Below, piece after piece: positions 23,774 to 32,140 of a stretch of DNA of 64,000 nt. The stretch spans positions 124,001 to 188,000 of the forward strand of contig JBCDHW010000001.1 of NCBI GenBank assembly GCA_038749595.1. Reading direction: 5' to 3'. This DNA comes from Parvularcula sp038749595. GTDB lineage: Bacteria > Pseudomonadota > Alphaproteobacteria > Caulobacterales > Parvularculaceae. The notes beneath the pieces were generated by a model. The model had not been told where the DNA came from, made no database searches, and saw nothing but the letters and a program-made list of their open reading frames with translations. The position numbers were made by a program, and so were the translations under genes. Position 1 is the first letter of the stretch. Every line of letters begins with the position of its first letter.

Positions 23774-24897
23774 GAAAGAAGCTTCTGCCGTGCCTCAATG
23801 AACGCCGCGTCGGTGATCGCGGTGAGGGGCATCGTTTTCCTCAGTGTGCCCATGTAACTGTCGTAGATCTCCCGCGCGATGGGTGAGCTGTCGGCCACTT
23901 CGGCCAGCACTTCGCTGGTTTTCTCGGCGAGGAGGGCCATCACGTCATCGGGCATTTTGGTGAGTTTGACGTCGTGCTCTTCCGTCAGCACCGTGAGGGC
24001 ATCGGCGTTACGGATGACGTAGGTCCCGATGTTTTCGTGGTTGGCTGAGCGGCAGGCGGCTTCGATAATCGCTTGCTCCTGCGCGCTCATCGTGTTCCAG
24101 AGGTCGAGGTTCATGCCCAAGGAAAGCTGGGCGTTGGGCTCGTGAAAGCCTGGCCACATGTAGTACTCAGCCTCGCGGTAGAAGCCCATGGCGAGGTCGT
24201 TCCAGGGGCCGACCCACTCGGTCGCGTCGATCGCGCCGGACTGGAGGGACTGGTAAAGCTCCGAACCCGGAAGAAGCACCGGCGTTGCGCCAGCACGGCG
24301 CATCACCTCACCCCCAAGTCCTGGCATGCGGATCGGTAGGCCGCGCAGGTCATCGACATTCGTCAGCTCACGTTTGAACCAACCGCCAAGCTGGTGCCCG
24401 GTGTTCCCGGCAGCGAAGGGTTTGACCCCGTAGGGCGCGGCGAGGCGATCCCAGAGCTCTTGCCCGCCGCCTGCTTCGAGCCAGCCCATCTGTTCGGTCA
24501 CGGTCATGCCGAAGGGCACTGCGGTAAAGAACGGGTAGGCGCGGGACTTTGACGTCCAGTAATAATCCGCACCGTGATAAAGATCGGCAGCGCCTGAAGC
24601 GACCGCGTCAAACGCATCGAATGCGCCGACGAGCTCTCCGGCTGCGAAGACTTCGATCTGGATGGCCCCGCCTGTTAGCATACCGATGAACGCGGCGGTC
24701 CGCTCGGCGGCATCGCCTAGGCCGGGGAAGTCCTTCGGCCAGGTGGTCACCATTTTGAGGCGCCGCGGCTCCATCCCGGCGCTGGCCTGGACGGGCGCCA
24801 CGGCGGCGCAGCGATCGGCGCAGTCGCAGGCCGCGAGGGCGAGGGGCGCGGCGAACGCCGCTGTCTTCAAAAATCCGCGCCGCGCTTCGTCTGCCAC
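23770..24897 (-). CDS. dctP: TRAP transporter substrate-binding protein, TakP-like
   Basis: A 375-residue periplasmic receptor. It starts at GTG (24897) and has a twin-arginine export motif RRGFLK (residues 6-11) followed by a hydrophobic stretch ending in L-A-A-C (Cys24), so it may be a Tat-exported lipoprotein. The mature part shows the DctP fold with sequence blocks close to the TakP group of 2-oxo-acid-binding receptors: MVTTWPKDFPGLG near 49, GNTGHQLGGW at 164-173, GLPIRMPGLGGEVM near 186, and AIDATEWVGPWND. Members bind pyruvate or other 2-oxo acids. It heads the operon dctP-CPBP-dctQ-dctM-aminopeptidase P. Confidence 0.9.
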   Translation of the reverse strand: MADEARRGFLKTAAFAAPLALAACDCADRCAAVAPVQASAGMEPRRLKMVTTWPKDFPGLGDAAERTAAFIGMLTGGAIQIEVFAAGELVGAFDAFDAVASGAADLYHGADYYWTSKSRAYPFFTAVPFGMTVTEQMGWLEAGGGQELWDRLAAPYGVKPFAAGNTGHQLGGWFKRELTNVDDLRGLPIRMPGLGGEVMRRAGATPVLLPGSELYQSLQSGAIDATEWVGPWNDLAMGFYREAEYYMWPGFHEPNAQLSLGMNLDLWNTMSAQEQAIIEAACRSANHENIGTYVIRNADALTVLTEEHDVKLTKMPDDVMALLAEKTSEVLAEVADSSPIAREIYDSYMGTLRKTMPLTAITDAAFIEARQKLLS

Positions 24898-24977
24898 GTG
24901 CTGCCTCGCTCCCTTGGTGTTCTTGTCGCATGGTCCGGTGCTGGAGCATGCCTTCGGGCAGGCTTAGACCACGCCGC

Positions 24978-25280
24978 ATGGAGCGTGAAGCGTTAGAACG
25001 CCGGTGGTTGCGGCTCACCCGCGAGGTTCTGCCCGAGGAGGCGAAGCGGCGAGGCGGCTGGCCGGTGCATCTGGACCATTGCTTCCAGAGGATCCTGCTC
25101 GACAATGCCGCGGGGGATGTTTGGTACAACGTGGTGCCCAAGCGCCCTGCCTATCGGCATGCGCCGGATGCGCTTTTGCAGACCGCCGTCGCGTTGGGCG
25201 AGCAGGTGCTCGCCGGCGAGGCTGATCTCGGGACACTGAACCGCGAGAGCTTGCGGCTTCGCGGGAAGCTGCGGCGTTAG
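24978..25280 (+). CDS. Small conserved hypothetical protein
   Basis: A 100-residue soluble basic protein started at the ATG at 24978, in the divergent space upstream of dctP. It has a helical N-terminus rich in Arg and Glu and a central block GGWPVHLDHCFQRILLDNA that looks like a conserved motif, with one Cys and two His close together. An in-frame upstream start (24930) is possible but has no ribosome site. I do not recognise a named function. It runs tail to tail with the following gene, eight bases apart. Confidence 0.6.
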   Translation: MEREALERRWLRLTREVLPEEAKRRGGWPVHLDHCFQRILLDNAAGDVWYNVVPKRPAYRHAPDALLQTAVALGEQVLAGEADLGTLNRESLRLRGKLRR

Positions 25281-25288
25281 GCGAGCGG

Positions 25289-26581
25289 CTACTCGGCTTT
25301 GCCGGGGCTGAGGGTGGTGAGAGCGCGGACACGGCGGTCGGCGAAGACGGCCATGGCTGCTTTTGAGGCGACTTCGCGGAACTGCGAGGCGCCGACGGCC
25401 TTTTTCGCAGCAGCCCGGACCGCGAGGATGCGGAAGGGATAGCCGAAGACGATGAACAGGGCGGAGAAAATCCGCAGGACGGGGTTCTTGCCCTGGGCCT
25501 TGATGCGGGCGGCGATGCGGGCCTGCTCGCGCACGTGCTGCATGACCTCTTTACGGCCAGTGGGCGTGGCGAGTTTCACGCGCGCCTCGGGGGCTGAGCC
25601 GATGCGCTGGCCTTGGCCGGAGATGGCGTGCACGACAGCGCCGCTGCGCACGGCAACGCCGATTTTGTCGTCGAGGTCCTTCAGCGCGGACGCGCGGAAG
25701 ACGATGGTGTCAAAGCCGCGAGCGACGCCTTTTTGGCGCTCGGCCTCGTCAATGAAGAAGGAGACCCGGGCCCAGGGGCTGAGCGGGTCGGAATTGGCGG
25801 CGCGGACCGACACAGCGCCGACATTCGGTTGGTCTTCGAACGCCAGCAGGACTTCGATCGTCCAGTCGTCAGCGGGCTCGGTGCCAGGGTGGAAAAACGC
25901 GACGTATTCACAGTCGGTCTCGGCCATTGCCTCGCTGAGGGCCTGGTTCATCGCCTCACGCTCGCGGGGAAGGGCGCGCAGGCTGATGGAGCCGTGGATG
26001 CCCGCCGCTTCGTTGAGCGCTTCGAGGGTGCGGCGGCGCAAACGCTCGTCGCCGCCTTCGAGAATGAAGCAAAGGATGCCCTTGTCGGGAACAGCGGCCC
26101 GGTTTTTCAGGGGCGCGCGCACGCGCTTGAAAGCAGGTTTCCCCGCCGGTGCAGGGGCCGGGGCATAGGCCTCGACCGGGCGCGGGGCCGGTTCGCGCTG
26201 CGGCTCGATGATCTCGGGCATGGCCCGGGCGGCGGCAGCGGCGAATGCGGGTTGCGGCGCTGGCTCAGGCTCAGGTTGCGGCGCGGGCTTAGCCGGCTCG
26301 GGCGCAGGCTCGGCGCGGGCAACGGGAGGCTCCGGCGCAGGCTCGGGCTTGGCTGGCGGTTCTGCCAGAACCGGGGGCTCGGCGGGAACAGACCGCCCGA
26401 ACGGGTCGTGATGGGTCTCGACATCGGGCGCGTCAAACGGATCGTCCAGGGCCAGTTTCTGAGCCAGCCGCTCAAATGGAGAGGCGTCGGGATCGTCCAC
26501 AACGGGGGGCAGCGGAACGTCTTTACCGTTGCTGTCGGTGTCTCCGCCAAAAAGACCCGTCAAACCGTGCTTCTTCGCCAT
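25289..26581 (-). CDS. Protein with Pro/Ala/Glu-rich linker and glycosyltransferase-like domain
   Basis: A 430-residue protein. Residues 1-50 are polar, 50-150 form a long Pro-Ala-Glu-rich low-complexity linker, and 165-340 form a folded domain. That domain has the spacing of a GT-A (GT2) glycosyltransferase: a first strand CFILEGG, a segment CEYVAFFHPGTEPADDW in the place of the D-x-D strand, then LLAFEDQPNVGAVSV. The metal-binding D-x-D itself is missing (HPGTEP), so catalysis is doubtful. Residues 365-400 include a hydrophobic segment (VLRIFSALFIVFGYPFRIL) that may lie on or in the membrane. It is followed by ychF on the same strand after six bases (26582-26586 lies between). Confidence 0.6.
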   Translation of the reverse strand: MAKKHGLTGLFGGDTDSNGKDVPLPPVVDDPDASPFERLAQKLALDDPFDAPDVETHHDPFGRSVPAEPPVLAEPPAKPEPAPEPPVARAEPAPEPAKPAPQPEPEPAPQPAFAAAAARAMPEIIEPQREPAPRPVEAYAPAPAPAGKPAFKRVRAPLKNRAAVPDKGILCFILEGGDERLRRRTLEALNEAAGIHGSISLRALPREREAMNQALSEAMAETDCEYVAFFHPGTEPADDWTIEVLLAFEDQPNVGAVSVRAANSDPLSPWARVSFFIDEAERQKGVARGFDTIVFRASALKDLDDKIGVAVRSGAVVHAISGQGQRIGSAPEARVKLATPTGRKEVMQHVREQARIAARIKAQGKNPVLRIFSALFIVFGYPFRILAVRAAAKKAVGASQFREVASKAAMAVFADRRVRALTTLSPGKAE

Positions 26582-26586
26582 TCGTC

Positions 26587-27684
26587 CTAGTTCCCGGTTC
26601 GGAAGTGCATGACATCACCGTCCTGCACCACATACTCTTTACCTTCTACGCGCTGTTTCCCAGCGTCTTTTGCAGCCGTCTCGCCGCCCAGCGCGACGTA
26701 ATCATCGTACGAAATGGTTTCCGCTCGAATAAACTTCTTCTCAAAGTCAGTATGAATCACGCCTGCAGCCTCGGGCGCGCGGGCCCCGCGACGGATCGTC
26801 CAGGCGCGGGCTTCTTTTGGGCCTGCGGTGAAGTAGGTTTGCAGGCCGAGGAGATCATACCCGGCGCGGATTAAGCGATTGAGGCCAGGTTCTTCGAGGC
26901 CAAGGGTTTGTAAGAATTCGGCGGCTTCTTCATCATCGAGGGTGGAGATTTCTTCTTCGATGCGCGCCGAGATGACCACCGCTTTTGCGCCCAGCTCTTG
27001 CGCGCGCTCGGCCACGGCCTCGGCATAGGCGTTGCCGTCCGCGGCGCTCTCCTCGTCGACATTGGCAACGAACAGGATCGGCTTGGTGGTCAGAAGTTGC
27101 AGGCCTTTCCAAGCCTTGGCGTCGTCTTCGGGGACGTCGGCCTCGCGCGCGGGCTTGCCTTCGCGCAGTTGTTCGAGCGCCAGATCGACCAAGACGAGGG
27201 TCGCTTTTGCCTCTTTGTCCTGGCCTTTTGCTTTCTTTTCGAGGTTGGTGCGACGCTTCTCGAGGCTTTCGAGATCGGCGAGCATGAGCTCGGTCTCCAC
27301 GGTCTCGTAGTCAGCGACTGGGTCGATGCGGCCATCGACGTGGGTGATGTCGTCGTCCTCAAAGCAGCGCAGGACGTAGGCGACGGCGTCGACTTCGCGG
27401 ATGTTGGCGAGGAATTGGTTGCCGAGGCCTTCGCCCTTCGACGCGCCCTTCACAAGTCCTGCAATATCAACGAATTGCAGCCGCGATGGGATGATTTCTG
27501 CGGATTTCGCGATGTCGGCTAGCGCCTGGAGGCGCGGTTCAGGCACGGCAACATCGCCGACATTGGGCTCAATCGTGCAGAACGGATAGTTCGCAGCCTG
27601 GGCCGCCGCCGTTTTGGTCAGCGCGTTGAACAGAGTGGACTTTCCCACGTTGGGAAGCCCGACGATGCCGCATTTGAAACCCAT
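26587..27684 (-). CDS. ychF: Redox-regulated ATPase YchF (Obg family)
   Basis: A 365-residue member of the YchF/Ola1 group, the normal size. The P-loop GLPNVGKST is at residues 8-16, the G3 box D-I-A-G-L near 73-77, and the G4 box is N-V-D-E, the altered N-x-x-E form that makes the family prefer ATP over GTP. The C-terminal TGS domain includes LQTYFTAGPKEARAW and the terminal VQDGDVMHFR. It binds ribosomes and is linked to oxidative-stress control. In many alphaproteobacteria it sits near pth and rplY; here pth is 3 kb away with other genes between. Confidence 0.96.
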   Translation of the reverse strand: MGFKCGIVGLPNVGKSTLFNALTKTAAAQAANYPFCTIEPNVGDVAVPEPRLQALADIAKSAEIIPSRLQFVDIAGLVKGASKGEGLGNQFLANIREVDAVAYVLRCFEDDDITHVDGRIDPVADYETVETELMLADLESLEKRRTNLEKKAKGQDKEAKATLVLVDLALEQLREGKPAREADVPEDDAKAWKGLQLLTTKPILFVANVDEESAADGNAYAEAVAERAQELGAKAVVISARIEEEISTLDDEEAAEFLQTLGLEEPGLNRLIRAGYDLLGLQTYFTAGPKEARAWTIRRGARAPEAAGVIHTDFEKKFIRAETISYDDYVALGGETAAKDAGKQRVEGKEYVVQDGDVMHFRTGN

Positions 27685-27828
27685 GGAAGCCTTTCCCGTT
27701 TGACGGGAGAGCTATGGGGAAGGGTGTGCTGCAGCGCAAGATGCTAGCACGCCCTCGCTGCCTCAGGCTTTTGACCTAGCCGCCGGCCGTGTGGTTACTT
27801 CGCGGCATCGATTTTTGGGGAGATCATC

Positions 27829-28398
27829 ATGAACCGTCGATTGTTTTTGGGCGGAGTGTCCGCCGCCCTTGCGAGCGTCACATTCACGCGTGCTGCAGCT
27901 CAACCACCCAAGAAGCGCGGCCAAGCGGTGCTCGCGGGCCGGATCGGTCGCACGCCTTTGGTGCTGGAGCTTCACGGCAAGGACAGCAAAGGCCGGTATC
28001 GGATTTACGCCGCCTACGGAAGCAAGCGTCAGTGGCTGACGGCGGATCCTTCGAAACTGAACTTAGCGCCGGATGCTGAAGAAGCTTTCGCCGAAGGGGT
28101 CACTTTCAAGGGCGATGGTGGTCCAGTCACAGTCCAAACGCGCCGCAGGGGCCGTGTCCGATTCTCGGGCGGCCCGTTTGGTCCGCGTGCGGACTTTGAG
28201 TATTCGACGCAGGCGGCGCAAGGCCTGGCGTTCGCCGCTTTCGCCGTCCTCGTCATTGCCGTTTTAGTGGCTCTTGGGTTGCTGACCCTCATCTCCGAAG
28301 TTTCCAACAAGGTCGATGAGGTGATCGGAAACGACTCATCCGACGAAAACAGCGAAGAGGCCCGTGAAGACGACGAGGATGACGAGGACGACGGATAG
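27829..28398 (+). CDS. Secreted or membrane-anchored hypothetical with acidic tail
   Basis: A 189-residue protein preceded by a GGGGAG ribosome site. The N-terminus (MNRRLFLGGVSAALASV) is a signal peptide with an Arg-Arg pair that could be Tat type. After a polar domain of about 95 residues comes one hydrophobic helix (about 130-158), and the last 25 residues are almost wholly acidic (Asp/Glu). It would sit in the inner membrane with the folded part in the periplasm and the acidic tail in the cytoplasm, if the signal is cleaved or inserted. No family recognised. It diverges from ychF. Confidence 0.65.
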   Translation: MNRRLFLGGVSAALASVTFTRAAAQPPKKRGQAVLAGRIGRTPLVLELHGKDSKGRYRIYAAYGSKRQWLTADPSKLNLAPDAEEAFAEGVTFKGDGGPVTVQTRRRGRVRFSGGPFGPRADFEYSTQAAQGLAFAAFAVLVIAVLVALGLLTLISEVSNKVDEVIGNDSSDENSEEAREDDEDDEDDG

Positions 28399-28424
28399 CG
28401 CCTGCCGCCCTTTTTCCTGCGGAC

Positions 28425-29300
28425 CTAGTCGTCCGTACCGATCTTATCCCAGGTCTTGGTTTCGAAGTCTTCGGGGCTGTGGCGTTCGCGCAGTTGGCTT
28501 TTGGGGTCGCCGAAGGCGCGGTTGACCATCCGTCCGCGCTGGGCGCCGCGCCGGGCAGCGATTTTATCCGACCACCGAACAACGTGCTCGTATTCGTGGA
28601 CGCTGAGGAATGTGCCTGCGTCATAGAGAAGGCCTTTGACCAAGCCGCCGTACCAGGGCCAGATAGCCATGTCGGCGATCGTGTACTGATCACCTGCGAT
28701 GAACGGCCGCTCGGCCAGGGTGCGGTTGAGCACATCCAACTGCCGCTTCACCTCCATGGCGTAGCGGTTAATGGGGTACTCGAACTTTTCCGGAGCGTAG
28801 GCGTAGAAGTGCCCAAACCCGCCGCCAAGGAAGGGCGCGGAGCCCATTTGCCAGAACAGCCAATTGAGGGTCTCCGTGCGCTCGGGGCCCGACGACGGAA
28901 GGAAGGCGCCGAACTTCTCAGCCAGGTGCACCATGATGGAGCCGGACTCAAAAACGCGCAGCACGTCGCCGCCTGAATAGTCGAGGAGGGCTGGAATTTT
29001 AGAGTTCGGGTTCGCGCCGACGAAGCCGGACGAAAACTGATCCCCTTCGCCGATGTTGATCAGCCATGCGTCATACTCAGCGTCCGTGTGCCCCGCTTCG
29101 AGGAGCTCTTCGAACAGCATCGTCACCTTCACACCGTTGGGGGTGGCGAGGGAGTAGAGCTGGAAAGGGTGCTCGCCGCGCGGCAGGTCTTTGTCATGGG
29201 TGGCGCCGGAAATGGGCCGGTTGATGTTGGCGAACCGGCCGCCGCTTTCTTGGTCCCAGGTCCAGACTTCGGGGGGTGTCCAGGAAGGTTGATCGGTCAT
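28425..29300 (-). CDS. yghU: Glutathione S-transferase, YghU-type disulfide reductase
   Basis: A 291-residue nu-class GST, near E. coli YghU in size (288). The N-terminal glutaredoxin-like domain contains LYSLATPNGVKVTMLFEELLE, with the Thr/Asn pair that binds glutathione thiols in this class, and the NPNSKIPAL cis-Pro loop. The C-terminal helical domain carries WLFWQMGSAPFLGGGFGHFY. Nu-class enzymes bind two glutathione molecules and reduce disulfides such as 2-hydroxyethyl disulfide and organic peroxides in the cytoplasm. It stands as a single gene upstream of the esterase. Confidence 0.93.
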   Translation of the reverse strand: MTDQPSWTPPEVWTWDQESGGRFANINRPISGATHDKDLPRGEHPFQLYSLATPNGVKVTMLFEELLEAGHTDAEYDAWLINIGEGDQFSSGFVGANPNSKIPALLDYSGGDVLRVFESGSIMVHLAEKFGAFLPSSGPERTETLNWLFWQMGSAPFLGGGFGHFYAYAPEKFEYPINRYAMEVKRQLDVLNRTLAERPFIAGDQYTIADMAIWPWYGGLVKGLLYDAGTFLSVHEYEHVVRWSDKIAARRGAQRGRMVNRAFGDPKSQLRERHSPEDFETKTWDKIGTDD

Positions 29301-29372
29301 TGCGCACTCCTTGTTGTGGGGCGGTACGTAGGCGGCTCGTCGGCAATTGCCACGGCTGTTGGTCTCAAAGCA

Positions 29373-30602
29373 CTATTGCTGCGGCGCGCGTTCAGCCAGG
29401 AGCCACGCCAGCTGGTCGCCGACCCGTGCGCGCCAGGAGGCCTCGTTATGGTCAGCGTTCGGATAGTCTTTGATGAGAAATTCTGCGCCCTCGGTGAGGC
29501 CTGCTGCTTTAAGATGCGCGCGTAAGGCGTCGTGACCGGGGCCATAATCGGCATCTAGGCCTTTTGTTCCGTAGTCGAAGAACATCCGGACGCTTGGCGG
29601 GATGGACAGCCGTCCCTCAGCGATGGCGCTGTCGAGGTAAGTCTGGCGCGCGGCGCTGGGCGTGTCGGTGCCGGTCCACTGAGCAATCATTGCTTCGGAG
29701 AGGGTGACATGGGTCGAGACGCAGCCGCAGGCGGAGAACGTGTCGCTGTGCTGGGTCACGAGGTAGGTGGCCATCAGCCCGCCCATGGAGCTGCCCATGG
29801 CGAAGGTGTCCTCGCGGCCGGGGCGGGTGCGGTAGCCAGCGTCGATGTGCGGCTTCACCTCTTCGATCAGCATACGGGCATAGTCGGGGCCATTGTGCCA
29901 AGGGCTGTAGTCGAACAGGCGCTGGGCCGTTGACCAGGTGGCGACGATGATCGCCGGTTCGACGTTGTTCGCTTCAACGAGGCGCGCCATTGCTTCGTCG
30001 ACGCCCCAATCGATGCCGGTGTTGGCGATCCGCGGATCAAAGAGGTTTTCGCCGTCGGTCATATAGATGACGCGGTAGCGCTGGTCCTGGTTCGCGGGGT
30101 CACTGTACCCGGGCGGCAGCCAGACTGTGACGTTGCGGGGAAGCGCGAGGAAAGCGCTCTTAACGTTGGTTTCGTGCACCAAGGTGCCGATCACGCCGGA
30201 GCCTTGCCAATCGTCGAGCAGGGCCTGGAGCTCTGGCTTAAAGCCGCCGAGGCGGTGGGCGACGACCATGCCGTCCTCTGCGATGAGCGAGAAGTTTGGA
30301 TACGGAAAGCCGTTATCGTCGACGGCTTCGCGCGACCAGTCCCCGAGGGTGAATTTGTACTGAAGGTCCGTGCCCGTTGGAAGGATGACGCTTGCCCGCC
30401 GTTCGGTGTCATCCCCGACCATGAGCACTCCGGCCGCGTCCCAGGGGCCGAATTGCTCATCGCTGCCGGTGAGGTAGACGGCGCCTGTGTCGGTGGGGAC
30501 ATCGGCGATAATGGTGACTTGCGCCGCCGGGCCGGGCTCGTCCTCCTCCGCGCAACCGAACAGCGTGAGGACAAACAGAGCGGGGATCAGGCAGCGCAGC
30601 AT
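29373..30602 (-). CDS. Lipoprotein esterase with CBM20-like N-terminal domain (esterase D/Fes family)
   Basis: A 409-residue lipoprotein with signal MLRCLIPALFVLTLFGC (lipobox L-F-G-C). Residues 28-110 resemble a starch-binding or E-set immunoglobulin-like domain (VYLTGSDEQFGPWDAAGV, YKFTLGDW). Residues 150-405 are an alpha/beta-hydrolase of the enterochelin-esterase (PF00756) type: a nucleophile elbow GSSMGG, an oxyanion region YMTDGENLFD and a C-terminal His in NADHNEASW. It probably hydrolyses an ester in the periplasm; the substrate could be a siderophore, polysaccharide ester or other compound. It starts three bases after the pth stop, so it may be expressed with pth. Confidence 0.82.
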   Translation of the reverse strand: MLRCLIPALFVLTLFGCAEEDEPGPAAQVTIIADVPTDTGAVYLTGSDEQFGPWDAAGVLMVGDDTERRASVILPTGTDLQYKFTLGDWSREAVDDNGFPYPNFSLIAEDGMVVAHRLGGFKPELQALLDDWQGSGVIGTLVHETNVKSAFLALPRNVTVWLPPGYSDPANQDQRYRVIYMTDGENLFDPRIANTGIDWGVDEAMARLVEANNVEPAIIVATWSTAQRLFDYSPWHNGPDYARMLIEEVKPHIDAGYRTRPGREDTFAMGSSMGGLMATYLVTQHSDTFSACGCVSTHVTLSEAMIAQWTGTDTPSAARQTYLDSAIAEGRLSIPPSVRMFFDYGTKGLDADYGPGHDALRAHLKAAGLTEGAEFLIKDYPNADHNEASWRARVGDQLAWLLAERAPQQ

Positions 30603-30605
30603 GGG

Positions 30606-31313
30606 TTAGGTCCTTTTTGAGAGAAGCCCCTTCAAAGCGTCCGTAAACGGACTGTCTTTCGCGTTTTCGGCCACCGGTGCGGTTGGCGATGCGCCGGGTT
30701 TGCGTGTCGGGATATCGGCGCGGGCCTGTTGTTTTTGGCCGGGCGGGTTCAAAATGCGGGCAACGAACCGGTTGCATCCTTCCTCGGACGGAGGAACGAG
30801 ATATTCCGCAGCGGGACCAACATGGCGGAGAAAATCACCGAGCCAGGTGTCGCGTTCTTCCTTGGCGAAGTCTTTGAGGACGTGGTGGGTCACGGCATCC
30901 TTGCGGCCCGGATGGCCAACACCGATCCGTACACGCCAGACATCGGGCGACACATGCGCCGCGATGGACTTAAGGCCATTGTTGCCAGCGAGGCCGCCGC
31001 CTTCTTTGACGCGCAGTTTGCCGGGGGCGAGGTCGATCTCATCGTGGAAGACGATAATGTCGTGCGGAGCGATTTTGTGGAACCGCGCGGCCTCGCCGAC
31101 GGATCGTCCGCTGTCGTTGTAGTAGGTTTGCGGCTTGAGCAGCAGCACCTTTGCGGTGCCGAGCTTTCCTTCGGTCATCAGCCCTTGAAATTTTGACCGG
31201 AAGGGAGCGAAGCCGCGGTCTTCGGCGATGGCGTCGATCGCCATGAAACCAGCATTGTGCCGGTTTCCCAGGTATTTCTGATCGGGATTTCCGAGGCCGA
31301 CGAAAAGGAACAT
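30606..31313 (-). CDS. pth: Peptidyl-tRNA hydrolase
   Basis: A 235-residue Pth. The conserved FVGLGNPDQKYLGNRHNAGF start contains the catalytic His near residue 22, and the HDEIDLAPGKLRVKEGGG block holds the key Asp. The family is usually about 190 residues; the extra 40 at the C-terminus are basic, Pro-rich and probably disordered. Pth recycles tRNA from peptidyl-tRNA dropped by ribosomes and is essential. It is the upstream gene of a pair with the esterase. No rplY gene precedes it, unlike the common arrangement. Confidence 0.95.
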   Translation of the reverse strand: MFLFVGLGNPDQKYLGNRHNAGFMAIDAIAEDRGFAPFRSKFQGLMTEGKLGTAKVLLLKPQTYYNDSGRSVGEAARFHKIAPHDIIVFHDEIDLAPGKLRVKEGGGLAGNNGLKSIAAHVSPDVWRVRIGVGHPGRKDAVTHHVLKDFAKEERDTWLGDFLRHVGPAAEYLVPPSEEGCNRFVARILNPPGQKQQARADIPTRKPGASPTAPVAENAKDSPFTDALKGLLSKRT

Positions 31314-31441
31314 GACCCTTTCCTAGGCGCGTCCGCCACAAAAGAAATGGTCTTCGTGCGGCAGGGTGTCGCGGAGCTAGTCAACTTGCCGTAGGCGCGG
31401 CGGACGCCCAGGGCGTAGCGCGGGCTTTTTTCGGCGGTCGC

Positions 31442-32047
31442 TTAGTAGCTTTCGTCGGTGTCCCGGCCGCTGAAGAGCTCGCGGCGGCTCATGGCCTCTT
31501 TCAGGTATTCCTCGGTCTCGCGTTGGAAATTGCTTTTCACCGGCTCCCCCTGCGGCCCCAGCGAGACCGACTGCGCAACAGCGCGGCGGCTCATGTCCAG
31601 CCACTTCGCAACCGTGTTGTCGAAGACGACGACGTTCACGAGGAATGAGCCTTGGGTCATCCCATGGTCCGCAATCAGATAGCGCGACAGGATGGTGTTA
31701 CCTTGGGCCGTGAAGGCCACCGTAGGCGGAGTGTTGCCGTTGTAGGAATTGATCGTGTTGGCCGCGGCCGCGCCTTCAAACAGCGTGTACATCAACAACC
31801 CAGCGCAATTGGGGTTGCAGACGGTCGGACGGAGTAGGATCGCGATATCGCCAGAGCGGACGACGATGCTTTCCTCGCCGCTGACAGTGATCCTCTGCGG
31901 TGTCAGGCCCGCGTTGCTGAGGGCGGGCATAAGCGTTGCGACATTGGTGTTAGGGAGGATCGTGAGGTCGCTGGGGGATGACTGTGCGAGGGCAGGCGAT
32001 GCGAAAAGCCCTGCAAAAGCAGCAATGACGGCGGACAAACGAAGCAT
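31442..32047 (-). CDS. Secreted YbjN-domain protein
   Basis: A 201-residue protein with a signal peptide (MLRLSAVIAAFAGLFASPALAQ). The mature part follows the YbjN pattern: SGDIAILLRPTVCNPNCAGLLMYTLFE, then N-T-I-N-S-Y-N, a strand AFTAQGNTILSRYLI, and a terminal helix VVVFDNTVAKW. Two cysteines (C-N-P-N-C) lie close together and could form a disulfide outside the cytoplasm. YbjN-like domains are found as chaperone-like or regulator proteins; the role here is unknown. The 128 bases between this gene and pth (31314-31441) hold no recognisable feature. Confidence 0.7.
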   Translation of the reverse strand: MLRLSAVIAAFAGLFASPALAQSSPSDLTILPNTNVATLMPALSNAGLTPQRITVSGEESIVVRSGDIAILLRPTVCNPNCAGLLMYTLFEGAAAANTINSYNGNTPPTVAFTAQGNTILSRYLIADHGMTQGSFLVNVVVFDNTVAKWLDMSRRAVAQSVSLGPQGEPVKSNFQRETEEYLKEAMSRRELFSGRDTDESY

Positions 32048-32140
32048 GTGTGATCTCCCAGCTCGCGAGACCGTATCACGAAATTAACCCGCAGCAATGC
32101 CTTTCCGGCGGTCGGCTCTGCACGCTGCCCCGTCGGAAGG

